In this document: positions 8,294 through 17,418 of the stretch, one piece after another
Layout: the number at the start of each line of letters is the position of its first letter
How positions within the stretch are numbered: position 1 is the stretch's first letter
Source of the DNA: Hamadaea flava
GTDB lineage: Bacteria; Actinomycetota; Actinomycetes; Mycobacteriales; Micromonosporaceae
Assembly (NCBI RefSeq): GCF_024172085.1
Contig: NZ_JAMZDZ010000001.1
Coordinates: 5,766,001-5,830,000, forward strand
Length of the DNA: 64,000 nucleotides
Reading direction: 5' to 3'
Notes under the pieces: generated by a model
The model's database searches: none
What the model was told of the DNA's origin: nothing
Seen by the model: only the letters and a program-made list of their open reading frames with translations
Made by a program: the position numbers and the translations under genes

Positions 8294-9646
8294 TTACGCG
8301 GAGGGCGTGGCAGTCGCGGTGGCGCTCGCTGTCGGGTCCGGTGTGGCGGACTCGGACTCCGACGGGGCGGGTGTGGGGGTCACGGCGGACACGAACGGGA
8401 CGGCGCTGCCCTTGACGTACTCGTCCCAGGTCATGTTCCAGTGCGTCCAGCCGTTGCCGTTCTTCAGCTGCCGCTCGGTGCCCTTGGTGATCACCGGGTC
8501 GCCGATGCTGGTCAGGTTGAACAGCCACTTGGCGTTGGCGGGGGACATGTTGAGGCAGCCGTGCGACACGTTGCGCTTGCCCTGGGAGCTGATCGACCAC
8601 GGTGCCGAGTGGATGTACTCGCCGCCCCAGGTCAGCCGCTGGGCGTAGTCGATCGGGGTGCGGTAACCCAGCTCGGGGCCGAGTTCGGCGTACGTGTCGA
8701 AGATGGTGTGCACGAACTTCTCGATGATCACCACGGTGCCGCTGGACGACGGGGTGCTGGGCTTGCCGAGGCTGATCGGGATCTTCTTGACGACCTTGCC
8801 GTCCTTGGTCACCGTCATCTGCTTGGTCTTGTTGTCGGCGACCATGATCACGGCCGAGCCGATGGTGAGGTTCTCCAGCGTGATGTCGCCCTTGCCGTAG
8901 TACCCGTCGCCCATGTCGAGCCCGCCGATGGCCAAGCGCGCGTTGACCTTGGTGCCGGCCTGCCAGTACTCCTTGGGCCGGTAGTGCACCTCGGTCCCGG
9001 AGAACCAGTGCCAGATCCCGTCCTGCACCGGCTCGCTGCTCACGAACAGCCGCTTCTGCACCTCGGCCCGCTGCGCCTCGGGGATGGCCCGGCTGAACTT
9101 GTACATCAGCGGCATGCCCACGCCGGCCTTCGCGTTGTCGCCCAGGAAGCTGGTGACCCGGACCGTCTTGCTCGGCTTGGCCATCGTGGTGAAGCCGCTC
9201 GTCGTGGTCCCGGTCTTGCCGTCGCTTCCGGTCGCGGTCACCGTCAGCGTGTACGCCATGCTGTAGCCGAGCGTCTTAGCCGGGACCCAGCTGCTGCCGT
9301 CGGCGCGTAGCTCGCCCGTGACGACCGTGCCGTTGGCGTCCTTGAGCTCGACGGTCGCCTCGGTGGCGTTCTTCAGCTCGTAGACGATCTCGGTGGCGGC
9401 CGACACCCCGGTGGCGTCCTTCGCCGGGGTGACGATGGTCGCCGCGGCGGCGTTCGGGTCCGGCTTCGGCGATTCGGTCGCCCCGCCGGTGCCGCCGCCG
9501 GAGCCCTTGTCGGAAGTGCAGGCGGCCAGGCCGGCGGCCACGCCCACGAGACCGGCGCCGGCGAGCAGGCCACGCCGGGTCGCGGTGCGGCCGGTTGGCG
9601 TACGGCCGGAAACGGTGCGCTCCATGTGCCCCTCATCCATCGGCAT
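8294..9646 (-). CDS. L,D-transpeptidase lipoprotein (YkuD domain), copy 1
   Basis: 450 residues. The N-terminus has a twin arginine (24-25), a hydrophobic stretch and the lipobox LAAC (Cys43), so it is probably exported by Tat and lipid-anchored. Two Ig-like beta domains (about 65-255) precede the YkuD catalytic domain (about 260-400). The active site is visible as His346 in IHSAPW and Ser-His-Gly-Cys at 361-364 with nucleophile Cys364. Such enzymes form 3-3 cross-links in peptidoglycan (LdtMt2 type). A Ser/Thr/Pro tail ends the protein. It could start at residue 8 (MERT). It is the close paralogue of the next gene, 109 bp away. Confidence 0.93.
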   Translation of the reverse strand: MPMDEGHMERTVSGRTPTGRTATRRGLLAGAGLVGVAAGLAACTSDKGSGGGTGGATESPKPDPNAAAATIVTPAKDATGVSAATEIVYELKNATEATVELKDANGTVVTGELRADGSSWVPAKTLGYSMAYTLTVTATGSDGKTGTTTSGFTTMAKPSKTVRVTSFLGDNAKAGVGMPLMYKFSRAIPEAQRAEVQKRLFVSSEPVQDGIWHWFSGTEVHYRPKEYWQAGTKVNARLAIGGLDMGDGYYGKGDITLENLTIGSAVIMVADNKTKQMTVTKDGKVVKKIPISLGKPSTPSSSGTVVIIEKFVHTIFDTYAELGPELGYRTPIDYAQRLTWGGEYIHSAPWSISSQGKRNVSHGCLNMSPANAKWLFNLTSIGDPVITKGTERQLKNGNGWTHWNMTWDEYVKGSAVPFVSAVTPTPAPSESESATPDPTASATATATPSA

Positions 9647-9755
9647 CGCGAACCGAACCCGGTCGCGGTCAACGATCTATCGTGCCTTAAAGACGTGGCG
9701 CGACAAGGTCTCGTTGCCGGTGGTGAAGGAAAACACGCCCGTTCGTAGGCCGGAT

Positions 9756-11060
9756 TCAGCTGGCCGAGGGGGTCGGCGTACCCAATTGGGCGTTTCCGGC
9801 CGTTCCTGGGCTGGTGCTCGGCGCCACCGTCGGAGACGGCTTGGGCTTCGGATACGGCTCGTACGCGACCGCGTTGGCGACGTCGGAGGCGACCGGGACG
9901 GCGCTGCCCTTGAGGAAGGTCGGCCAGTCCATGTCCCACACCGTCCACCCGTTGCCGGGGGCGAGTTTGACCTCGGTGCCGCTGACGGTGACGGGGGTGC
10001 CGACCTTCATCACGGTGAACAGGTACGCGGCGTTGCCCGGTCCGATGTTGACGCAGCCGTGGGAGACGTTGGTGTAGCCCTGGTCGCTGACGCTCCACGG
10101 TGCCGAGTGGATGAACTCGCCGCCCCAGGTCAGGCGCTGGGCGTAGTTCACGTCGACCACGTAGCCGCCGTTCGGCTCACCCCGGGTGTCGAACCGATAG
10201 GTGTACGCCTGCTCCATGACCACCATGTGCCCGCTCGAACTGGGCGTGCTGGCCTTGCCGAGGCTGACCGGCATCGTCTTGATCAGGGTGCCGTTCTTGA
10301 ATACCTGCATCTGCTTGGGGTGATTCGTGACCTTGACCTCGACCTTGTCCTTCGCGATGCGTACGCGGGCGATCTTGTCCTCTTCGCCGTAGTAGCCACC
10401 GCCGAGGGCCTGTCCCTTCAGGCCCAGCCGGACGGTCAGCTTCGTCCCCGGCTGCCAGTACGCCGCCGGCCGGTACTGCACCTGGGTCGGGCTGAACCAG
10501 TGCCACGCACCGGGCTGGGGCGGGTCGCTGGTCACGAAGAACCGCTTCTGCACCGCCGCCCGCAGGTTCGCCGGGACGTCCCGCACGAACTCGATCGGGA
10601 TCGGCATGCCGACGCCGTACTCCTGACCGTCGAAGAGGTAGAAGCCGACGCCTTCCACCTGGGACGGCTGCTTCATCGTGGTGAACGCGACCGACTTGGA
10701 CTCGTGATGCGTACGCGAGCCGACGGCGGTCACCGTGGCGGTGTAGCGCTGGGCGTACTTGAGCGGGGCCGTGGGCACCCAGGCCGACGCGTCCGAGCGC
10801 AGTTCACCGGCGATCTTCTGGCCGGCGGCGTCGCGTACGTCGACTCCGTCGACCGTTCCGGACCCGAGTTTGATGCCGATCTCGGCGCTGATCGGTACGC
10901 CCGACGCCCGGTCTGCAGGGCTGACGGTGAGCGCCAGGTTCTCCTGCGGCGCCTGCGCGCTCGTCGTCGACTGCGCGGCGTCCTTAGTGGCGGTGCATCC
11001 CGCCAGTGCCGTCGCGCCGCCCAGTACGGCGACCATGATCATCGCTCGGAATCCAGCCAT
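9756..11060 (-). CDS. L,D-transpeptidase lipoprotein (YkuD domain), copy 2
   Basis: 434 residues with a Sec-type signal and lipobox LAGC (Cys22), two Ig-like domains (about 40-235) and a YkuD domain (about 240-385). His328 lies in FIHSAPW, and Ser-His-Gly-Cys at 343-346 gives nucleophile Cys346. It makes 3-3 peptidoglycan cross-links outside the membrane, by family. The Tat-like arginine pair of copy 1 is missing here, so the two paralogues may use different export routes. The C-terminal tail is Pro/Ser/Thr rich. It lies upstream of copy 1 and the two may be co-transcribed. Confidence 0.93.
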   Translation of the reverse strand: MAGFRAMIMVAVLGGATALAGCTATKDAAQSTTSAQAPQENLALTVSPADRASGVPISAEIGIKLGSGTVDGVDVRDAAGQKIAGELRSDASAWVPTAPLKYAQRYTATVTAVGSRTHHESKSVAFTTMKQPSQVEGVGFYLFDGQEYGVGMPIPIEFVRDVPANLRAAVQKRFFVTSDPPQPGAWHWFSPTQVQYRPAAYWQPGTKLTVRLGLKGQALGGGYYGEEDKIARVRIAKDKVEVKVTNHPKQMQVFKNGTLIKTMPVSLGKASTPSSSGHMVVMEQAYTYRFDTRGEPNGGYVVDVNYAQRLTWGGEFIHSAPWSVSDQGYTNVSHGCVNIGPGNAAYLFTVMKVGTPVTVSGTEVKLAPGNGWTVWDMDWPTFLKGSAVPVASDVANAVAYEPYPKPKPSPTVAPSTSPGTAGNAQLGTPTPSAS

Positions 11061-11159
11061 CCCGCTGCCCCCCGTTTGTCCGCTTCACGGATATCGTGCA
11101 CTATCGCGGGGGTTCGTGGGGCTTGGTCCTGGGATTCCATCGGGAGCCGGTTCGTAGCG

Positions 11160-11212
11160 GATCACGGATATGCATGTGATCATGAGGCGATTTGGCATGC
11201 ATATCCGTGATC
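11160..11212. repeat. GATC-bounded 53-bp palindrome, type A copy 1
   Basis: It begins and ends with GATC. The outer arms pair perfectly for 17 bp (GATCACGGATATGCATG / CATGCATATCCGTGATC). It shares GGATATGCATGTGATCATG with the copy at 21295, which lies in the opposite orientation. It sits in the 174-bp gap between the cvn operon end and the second L,D-transpeptidase start. See the repeat-family finding. Confidence 0.75.
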
Positions 11213-11234
11213 TGCCGCCGAAAGAACCTGGGAG

Positions 11235-11828
11235 CTAGCGGGCGGCGGCGGCGAGCCGCAGCGAGCGAACGTGTTCGATGAGCGCGATCAGCACCTCCCG
11301 GCCGGACGCGCGATCCCGGACGTCGCACATGACCAGTGGAACGTTGGGATCCAGGGCCAGCGCGTTGCGTACGGCGTCGGCTTCGAACGGCTGCTCGCCG
11401 TAGAAGCAGTTCACCGCCACGATGAACGGGGTCTCCCGCCGTTCGAAGTAGTCGATCGAGGGGAAGCAGTCGGCCAGCCGCCGGGTGTCGGCGAGCACGA
11501 CCGCGCCGAGGGCGCCGAGGGCCAACTCGTCCCACAGGAACCAGAACCGGTCCTGGCCCGGAGTGCCGAACAGGTAGAGGACGACGTTGTCGCCGAACGT
11601 GATCCGGCCGAAGTCCATCGTCACCGTCGTGGTGGTTTTTCCCTCCACTCCGGACAAATCATCGGATTCGGTGCTCTCCGATGTCAGGACTTCCTCGGTG
11701 TGCAGTGGCAGGATCTCGCTCACCGCACCCACGAGCGTCGTCTTGCCTACGCCGAAGCCGCCCGCGATCAGGATCTTGATCGCCGTCGGCACCGGACGCG
11801 CCCGGCCGTCAGCTGGTTCGGAGGCCAT
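11235..11828 (-). CDS. cvnD: Conservon GTPase-like protein CvnD
   Basis: 197 residues. The P-loop GGFGVGKT (23-30) and the GTPGQDR switch motif mark a small Ras/MglA-like GTPase of the CvnD type; no canonical NKxD is seen, and VNCFYG stands in its place, as is common in this family. Conservon proteins form a membrane-associated complex resembling an analogue of a eukaryotic G-protein system, with roles in development and antibiotic production in Streptomyces. It is the last gene of the operon and overlaps cvnC by 20 bp. Confidence 0.92.
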   Translation of the reverse strand: MASEPADGRARPVPTAIKILIAGGFGVGKTTLVGAVSEILPLHTEEVLTSESTESDDLSGVEGKTTTTVTMDFGRITFGDNVVLYLFGTPGQDRFWFLWDELALGALGAVVLADTRRLADCFPSIDYFERRETPFIVAVNCFYGEQPFEADAVRNALALDPNVPLVMCDVRDRASGREVLIALIEHVRSLRLAAAAR

Positions 11829-12198
11829 GGATCACCGCCTGGAGTAGGTCGTCGTCGGGAAGGGTGTCGGAGGGGGCGTCGACCTTGGTGATCGCGCCCG
11901 CCTCCAGCAGGTCGGCCAGCAGCACGCGGACCACGCCCAGGCCGTAGCCCAGGTGAGAGGCGAGTTCGGCGACCGAGACCGGGTCGCGAGCCCGGGCGAG
12001 GATGGCCCGGTGCTCCGGTTGCAGGTGGATGGTGCTGCGTTGCAACGCGAACGGCGCCGCCGTCACGTGACTCAGCAGGTCGAACGTGGCCACGCCGGGT
12101 TTCGCCCGGCCGCCGGTGAGCGCGAAGGATCGCACGAGCGGGCCGGCGTCGTCGTCCAGCCAGTCGTGCGAGTTCCCGGACTCCCCGTCAGCGCGCAT
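11809..12198 (-). CDS. cvnC: Conservon DUF742 protein CvnC
   Basis: 129 residues from the ATG at 12198 (MRADGESG), which overlaps the end of cvnB by 11 bp; the longer open frame is not supported. DUF742 features are clear: VRSFALTGGR, the SVAELASHLGYGLGVVRVLLADLLEAG winged-helix-like segment, and a C-terminal LLQAVIHGLR. It is expected to bind the other Cvn proteins. The position between cvnB and cvnD matches all known conservons. Confidence 0.92.
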   Translation of the reverse strand: MRADGESGNSHDWLDDDAGPLVRSFALTGGRAKPGVATFDLLSHVTAAPFALQRSTIHLQPEHRAILARARDPVSVAELASHLGYGLGVVRVLLADLLEAGAITKVDAPSDTLPDDDLLQAVIHGLRTS

Positions 12199-12592
12199 TC
12201 GCCGTGCTTCTGGGCTGGGTGGCCAGGTTGTGCCCGATCCGCTCCACCAACATCGCCATCTCGTAGGCGACCATGCCGATGTCGGAATCGGCGGCCGCCA
12301 GCACCGCGAGGCAGGACCCCTGCCCGGCCGAGGTGACGAGCAGGAAGGCGCTCTCCATCTCGATGATCGTCTGCCGGACCGCGCCCCGCTGGAAATGCCG
12401 GCCAGCACTGCGCGACAGGCTTGCGAAACCGGCCGCGACCGCCGCCATGTGCTCGGCCTCGGCCTGCGCGAGGTTGCGCGAGGCGCCCATCAACAGGCCG
12501 TCCACCGACAACACGACGGCCTGCTGGGCGGCGGGAACCCGCGCCACGAAGTCGTCGATCAGCCAGTCCAGGCCGTGGGCGGGGTTGCTCAT
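12188..12592 (-). CDS. cvnB: Conservon roadblock/LC7 protein CvnB
   Basis: 134 residues with a roadblock/LC7 fold. The opening LDWLIDDFVARVPAAQQAVV, the middle AAVAAGFASLSRSAG and ending VAYEMAMLVERIG are typical. Roadblock proteins act as partners or GAP-like regulators of MglA/CvnD-type GTPases. The ATG at 12592 overlaps the cvnA stop (ATGA), and its ribosome binding site GGAGGAG lies inside the end of cvnA, so the two are translationally coupled. Confidence 0.92.
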   Translation of the reverse strand: MSNPAHGLDWLIDDFVARVPAAQQAVVLSVDGLLMGASRNLAQAEAEHMAAVAAGFASLSRSAGRHFQRGAVRQTIIEMESAFLLVTSAGQGSCLAVLAAADSDIGMVAYEMAMLVERIGHNLATQPRSTANAR

Positions 12593-14973
12593 TGCTGCTC
12601 CTCCGAACCTTCCAAGGGGGGCGCCGCCTGCTGGGCGGCCTCGGCGCGGCCCCGATTCGTGCCGGCTTGCAGCGAGGACAGCATCGAGCGACTCGCCTCG
12701 GGCGCGCGCGAGGTCCGCACGGGTTGCTCTTCTTCACCATTTTGTACGCGCAACTGAGGGGCCAGACTGGCCTGCCGTTGCCGCATGGGCAATCCTTCGG
12801 GGCTGAGCTGATGCGGCCCGCTGACCGGCTGGACTGCACTTCTGGCGGCTGGCCCAAGAGGTTCCCCGGCGAGTGCGGCGATCATGGGCTGCTCGGCGGT
12901 CGCCTCGTCCATCAGGGCAGGCGGCGCCGGTAACGATGAGCCGCTCGGGTGAAGAGCAGGAGTGCGGTCAGCAGCCACGGCGGTCGCTGCTTTCGGCGTA
13001 TCACCGGCGGGGAGCGCGGCCAGCGCGACCTGGGGGCGGGCCACGGTGAGTTCGCCCTGCGCGGGCCGTTCCTCGACCACCAGCTCGCGCGGCAGCAGCG
13101 CGACGGCGGTGATCCCGCCGTAGGGCGACGCGCGGAGGGTGACCTTGATGCCGTGCCGAGCGGCCAGCCGCGCCACCACGAACAGACCGAGCCGCGAGCT
13201 GTGCGCGGGGTCGAAGTCCGGTGGTTCGGCGAGCCGGCCGTTGGCCTCGTCGATCGCCTCCTGGGGCAGGCCGACGCCGCGGTCCTCGATCTCCACCGCG
13301 AACCCGTTGGGCACCAGCTGCCCGGAGAGCTGGACGTGCGTGTCGCGCGGGGAGAAGGCGGTCGCGTTCTCCAGCAGTTCGGCGAGCAGGTGCACGACGT
13401 CGCTGACAGCCCGGCCGATCAGCGCCATCTCGGGCAGCGTCACCACCGTGATCCGGGTGTACTCCTCGACTTCGGACACCGCCGAGCGCAGCACGTCGTG
13501 CAGCGGGACCGGGTTGCGCCAGCCCCGGCCGGGCACCGCGCCCGCCAGGATGACCAGGTCCTCGGAGTGGCGGCGCAGCCGCGTGCCGAGGTGGTCGATG
13601 CGGTACAGCTCCTCCAGGTCCTGCGGGTCGGTGACCCGGCGTTCCATCGCGTCGAGCAGCGACAGCTGCCGGTGCACCAGCACCTGGCTGCGCCGACCGA
13701 GGTTGAGGAAGACCTGGTTGAGGCCGGCCCGCAGATGCGCCTCATGGACCGCCGCCTCGATCGCCGTACGCTGCATCTCGGCGAACGCGCCGCCGAGTTG
13801 GCCCAGTTCGTCGTCGGCGTGGCTGAGCGGTGGCGCCTCGGCGTCCACGTCGACCGCCTCGCCGCGCCGCAGCCGGCCGACGACGTCGGGCAGTTTGCGA
13901 TCGGCCATGTCGAGCGCTTCGGCCCGCAGCTCCCGCAGGCGCCGGATGATCGAGCGCGCGATCCGGATCGACAGCAGCACCAGGCCGATGATCAGCAGGA
14001 GGCCGAGCAGACCGGCGATCAGCAGCCGCAGGATGATCCTGGTGGCTGCCGGGGTGGCCGCCTCGATCGCCCGGCCGGCGATCTGATCCTCCAGATGCGA
14101 CAGTTCCAGGTTGAGCGCGGTGATGTCGGCGTCCCACTGCTTGCGGTCGATGCCGCCCGGCACCCGGGTGCCCGTCGACTCCGAGATCTTGTCCTCGGCC
14201 GCCCGGACGCGGGTGTACGCCTCACTCGTCGTGATCTTCTCGTACCAGGCGGTGTCCTCGGCGAGCAGGGAACGCGTACCGATGATGTAGAGATGGCGCT
14301 GGGCGCCGATGGCCTGCACGATCATGCTGCGCTCGCCGGGCGCGTACGTGCCGCCGCCCGCGAGCACGCCGCTGATCAGCGCGTCCTCAAGGGAGAACAG
14401 ATCCCGGGCCTCGTTGATCGTCGCGGTCGTCGTCGACGCCTGGGCCAGCGTGTGATCGTCCACTTCGATCGCGGTCGAGAACACCGCGAACGCCTTCTCG
14501 ATCATCGCCGTGTAGGCGTTGACCACCTGCAACCGCGAGTACCGGCCGGTGTCGACCGACGCGCGGGCGGTCGGCAGCGAGCCGAGCGCGGTCAGCATCT
14601 CGTCGATGCGTCGCATGGCCGCCGGCGACGCCGAATCACGGAGATCCTCGCCCTCGGCGAACTGCTTCAGCTTGGCCACCGTCGAGTCGGTACCGGACCG
14701 CTGATCCTTCAGCGCGCCGGCGACGCCGGTGTCCCCGCTGACGAGCTGGGACGACAGTTTGCGCTCCCGTTCCAGGGAGTACGCCACCGCACCGGTCGGC
14801 AACGCCGCGTTGTTGGCGCTGGTCTCGGCGTCGAGCAGGTTGCCGGCGGCCGACACCGACAGCGTGGTGCTGAACGCCCACATGCCGACCAGCGGCAACA
14901 GCGGCGCGAGCAACAGCAGCAGGACGCGCGACCGGATCGTCCAGGTACGCCGGAGGAAGAGGGGTCTGTTCAT
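12589..14973 (-). CDS. cvnA: Conservon sensor kinase-like protein CvnA (NIT-HAMP-HATPase)
   Basis: 794 residues. One membrane helix (about 16-38), an extracytoplasmic nitrate/nitrite-sensing-like (NIT) domain (about 60-290), a second helix (about 311-335), HAMP, the DHLGTRLRRHSEDLVILAG dimerisation-like segment, and a HATPase_c domain with N-box ELLENATAFSP, G1 DRGVGLP and LGLFVVARLAARHGI. The tail (about 620-794) is Pro/Ala rich and disordered. CvnA proteins act as the membrane receptor of the conservon; kinase activity is not established for the family. It heads the four-gene operon cvnABCD. Confidence 0.92.
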   Translation of the reverse strand: MNRPLFLRRTWTIRSRVLLLLLAPLLPLVGMWAFSTTLSVSAAGNLLDAETSANNAALPTGAVAYSLERERKLSSQLVSGDTGVAGALKDQRSGTDSTVAKLKQFAEGEDLRDSASPAAMRRIDEMLTALGSLPTARASVDTGRYSRLQVVNAYTAMIEKAFAVFSTAIEVDDHTLAQASTTTATINEARDLFSLEDALISGVLAGGGTYAPGERSMIVQAIGAQRHLYIIGTRSLLAEDTAWYEKITTSEAYTRVRAAEDKISESTGTRVPGGIDRKQWDADITALNLELSHLEDQIAGRAIEAATPAATRIILRLLIAGLLGLLLIIGLVLLSIRIARSIIRRLRELRAEALDMADRKLPDVVGRLRRGEAVDVDAEAPPLSHADDELGQLGGAFAEMQRTAIEAAVHEAHLRAGLNQVFLNLGRRSQVLVHRQLSLLDAMERRVTDPQDLEELYRIDHLGTRLRRHSEDLVILAGAVPGRGWRNPVPLHDVLRSAVSEVEEYTRITVVTLPEMALIGRAVSDVVHLLAELLENATAFSPRDTHVQLSGQLVPNGFAVEIEDRGVGLPQEAIDEANGRLAEPPDFDPAHSSRLGLFVVARLAARHGIKVTLRASPYGGITAVALLPRELVVEERPAQGELTVARPQVALAALPAGDTPKAATAVAADRTPALHPSGSSLPAPPALMDEATAEQPMIAALAGEPLGPAARSAVQPVSGPHQLSPEGLPMRQRQASLAPQLRVQNGEEEQPVRTSRAPEASRSMLSSLQAGTNRGRAEAAQQAAPPLEGSEEQQ

Positions 14974-15052
14974 GGGACCTCATGGGCGGGCTTGGAGTTC
15001 GCGGAGGAGGACCCGGTGATCGTAGGCGATGATCACCGGTTGACGCAGTACG

Positions 15053-16573
15053 TCAGGCTCGGCTTTCGTTCCAGGACCGGTCGAGGGCCGTCACGCAGTA
15101 GCTCGTGCCACCCGTTTTGGCCGCCGCGGCGTCCTGCCACGAGTGCGTGCCGCTCGGCACGGTCGCCACGAGGACCCCGTCGCGATACACCGCGTACCGG
15201 TACGCCTTCGGGCCGGATTCGGTGGGACGCCACGTGACCATGGTCTTCTCCGCCGTTCGGCGTACCACCAGGGTGGGAGCGAGCGGCGGATCGGCCTTCA
15301 GCCGCGCCGAGACCGGGATGAGCGCGGGCGTCGCGTTGTGCGCGTCGCGGTAGCGCGTCACCGCTCCCAGCTTGTTCGTGCGGACGCTTTTGGCGCTGAA
15401 ATGGATGCTGCCGAGCACACCCGACTTCTGGTTGAGCGCGATCTGCCGATCCAGTTCCGCTGGATCCTTCCACACGCCCGCGTTGTTGATGCGGTAGTCC
15501 GCCTGTCCGATGTAGAGATGCACGTCAGTGCCCTTGACCACCTCGGTCCACCAGCGCAGCAGTATCGCGTAGTCGGCGATCTTGAAACCGATGTACCAGT
15601 AGAGCTGCGGCACGATGTAGTCGAGCCAGCCCTCCTTGATCCAGGTACGCGTGTCGGCGTAGATCGCGGAGTAACTCTCCAGCCCCCGGGTGGCCGAGCC
15701 GCGGCGGTCGCTGTCGTCGTTGCGCCAGATGCCGAACGGGCTGATCCCGAAGCGCACCCACGGCTTGACCTGCTTGATCCGCTCGTACGTCTCCTTGACG
15801 AGCAGGTTGACGTTGTCGCGCCGCCAGTCGTTCTTGTTCTTGCCGCCGCCGTACCTGGCGTAGCTGGCCTGGTCCGGGAACTCCTGCCCGGTCTTCGGGT
15901 ACGGGTAGAAGAAGTCGTCGAAGTGCACGCCGTCCAGGTCGTACTTCTCGACCGACTCCAGGATCGAGTCCTCGACCCACTTACGCGCCTCCGGAATCCC
16001 CGGATCGAAATACGCGTGCTTCTCCTCGCCGGCCTTCAACGGGTAGGTGACCGTCCACTCAGGATGCGGGTAGCCCGCCGGGACGACGGGATCCTGGCTC
16101 GCCTTGTACGGGTTGTACCAGGCGTGGAACTCCAGGCCCCGCTTGTGCGCCTCGTCCACCGCGTACGCCAGCGGGTCCCAGCCCGGATTCGTGTTGTCCT
16201 TCCGGCCGGTGAGCCAGTAGGAGAACGGGGCGAATCCGCTCGGCCAGAAGGCGTCACCGCTGGGGCGTACGTGGACGAAGATCGCGTTGTGGTTCATCTT
16301 CACGGCGAGATCGAGCCACTGCTGATACTCGGCCTTGACGGTCGCCTCCGGCAGACCCGGGCGGCTCGGCCAGTCGATGTTGCGTACGGTGGTCAGCCAC
16401 ATGCCCCGCAGCTCCCGGGGCGCGGTCTGGCCGCAGGCATTGCGATTGACGACCGCCTCGGCGGCCTGCTCGCCGATCGCCCGGCCGGGCCGGCTCACAT
16501 CGGCCGCCGCCCACAGCCCCAAGCTCCCCACCAGGGCCAAGGCTGTCGCCGCGAACACCCACCTCGCGCGCAT
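15053..16573 (-). CDS. Secreted GHL10/DUF187-family glycoside hydrolase-like protein
   Basis: 506 residues with an N-terminal signal or anchor (1-24). The core (about 52-400) carries the hallmarks of the YngK/DUF187 family: ELRGMWLTTVRNIDWPS, FHAWYNPYK, DLDGVHFDDFFYPYP and VRFGISPFGIWR. The DFFYP acids are the likely catalytic centre. A short FnIII-like module follows (about 420-500). Family members are thought to act on cell-wall or exopolysaccharide glycans. The substrate is unknown. The ATG at 16573 lies 189 bp from the divergent GNAT gene, with a long palindrome between them. Confidence 0.85.
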   Translation of the reverse strand: MRARWVFAATALALVGSLGLWAAADVSRPGRAIGEQAAEAVVNRNACGQTAPRELRGMWLTTVRNIDWPSRPGLPEATVKAEYQQWLDLAVKMNHNAIFVHVRPSGDAFWPSGFAPFSYWLTGRKDNTNPGWDPLAYAVDEAHKRGLEFHAWYNPYKASQDPVVPAGYPHPEWTVTYPLKAGEEKHAYFDPGIPEARKWVEDSILESVEKYDLDGVHFDDFFYPYPKTGQEFPDQASYARYGGGKNKNDWRRDNVNLLVKETYERIKQVKPWVRFGISPFGIWRNDDSDRRGSATRGLESYSAIYADTRTWIKEGWLDYIVPQLYWYIGFKIADYAILLRWWTEVVKGTDVHLYIGQADYRINNAGVWKDPAELDRQIALNQKSGVLGSIHFSAKSVRTNKLGAVTRYRDAHNATPALIPVSARLKADPPLAPTLVVRRTAEKTMVTWRPTESGPKAYRYAVYRDGVLVATVPSGTHSWQDAAAAKTGGTSYCVTALDRSWNESRA

Positions 16574-16639
16574 TGGCGGACTCTATCCGGAGTTCGCCCC
16601 CACCGCATGGGTTGACCGCGGCGATCTCCGCCGCTTTGT

Positions 16640-16700
16640 GATCTCCGGTGGGCCGTGCACCTATCCGTGCGGCCGATAGGTGCGCCATCCACCGGAGATC
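16640..16700. repeat. GATC-bounded palindrome, type C
   Basis: It begins with GATCTCCGGTGG and ends with CCACCGGAGATC, with inner arms GCACCTATC / GATAGGTGC and a 9-nt loop (16666-16674). The pairing is 26 bp per arm, broken by about five mismatches; one extra G and T at each edge also pair. It lies in the divergent intergenic region of the hydrolase and GNAT genes, so it could also be an operator. Confidence 0.7.
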
Positions 16701-16761
16701 ACCAGCCTTCGCCACGGGGAAATCGGTGGCTGGGGCGGGGTGGGGCTGGCAAGATCCACAT

Positions 16762-17418
16762 ATGGACGTGGTGGCGCGGGCGCGACAGCTCTGGGAAGTC
16801 TTGGCGGATCGGCCGGGGAGCTTCCCGGGGTCGGGAACGGCGATCGTCGTCGCGCCGACGTCCAAGCTTTGCCCGCCTGGTTGGTGCGGCACGGTGACGA
16901 TCGGCGGCGCGACGCTCGTGACCTGCCCGGATGAGGCTTCGGCCCAGGCGATGCGTACCACCGGCGAGTGGGACGACCTGGCGGCGCGGACCCTCGGCCC
17001 GGCGCATTTGGCGTACCTCGATCCGGCACGGTTCCGCCCGGCCGGCTCGGCTGACGCGGTGGCGAAGGACGAACTGCGCGGCCTGCTCGGCGTGGTGGAC
17101 CAGGCGGATGTCGACGAGTGTGGCCTCGAAGAGATCGACAGTCTCGCGTACACGCTGGAAGCGAAGGGTGAGATCGTCGCGGCCGCCGGCTATAAGCGCT
17201 GGCCGGACGACATCGCGCACCTTTGCGTTCTCACCCACCCCGAGCACCGCGGGCGCGGTTTTGCGCGCCGCGTCGCCTCGGCCGCCGTCGAGGCCGCGCT
17301 GTCCGAGGGCTTGTTCGGTCAGTGGCGGGCCCGGCCCGTGGCCAGCCGCAAGGTCGCGGCGGCTCTGGGATTTCAGGATATTGGTACGCAGTTCAGCCTG
17401 CGTTTGAAGGAGCGATGA
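16762..17418 (+). CDS. GNAT-family N-acetyltransferase
   Basis: 218 residues from the ATG at 16762. The C-terminal half is a GNAT fold: the acetyl-CoA loop is visible as HLCVLTHPEHRGRGFARRV (motif A, V-x-P-x-x-R-G-x-G) and is followed by ARPVASRKVAAALGF. The N-terminal half resembles GCN5-related proteins with an unknown substrate-binding extension. The stop TGA overlaps the start region of the LD-carboxypeptidase gene (ATGATG), so the two are translationally coupled. The substrate cannot be told; coupling to a murein-peptide enzyme hints at cell-wall peptide or peptide antibiotic metabolism. Confidence 0.85.
   Translation: MDVVARARQLWEVLADRPGSFPGSGTAIVVAPTSKLCPPGWCGTVTIGGATLVTCPDEASAQAMRTTGEWDDLAARTLGPAHLAYLDPARFRPAGSADAVAKDELRGLLGVVDQADVDECGLEEIDSLAYTLEAKGEIVAAAGYKRWPDDIAHLCVLTHPEHRGRGFARRVASAAVEAALSEGLFGQWRARPVASRKVAAALGFQDIGTQFSLRLKER

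Noticed and set aside
9393-11210. 605-residue plus-strand open frame opposite the second L,D-transpeptidase
   Set aside because: Its translation mirrors the transpeptidase codons and has no recognisable motif.
12949-15237. 762-residue plus-strand open frame opposite cvnA
   Set aside because: Shadow of cvnA; no domain-like sequence, no ribosome binding site, and the conservon genes on the other strand are certain.
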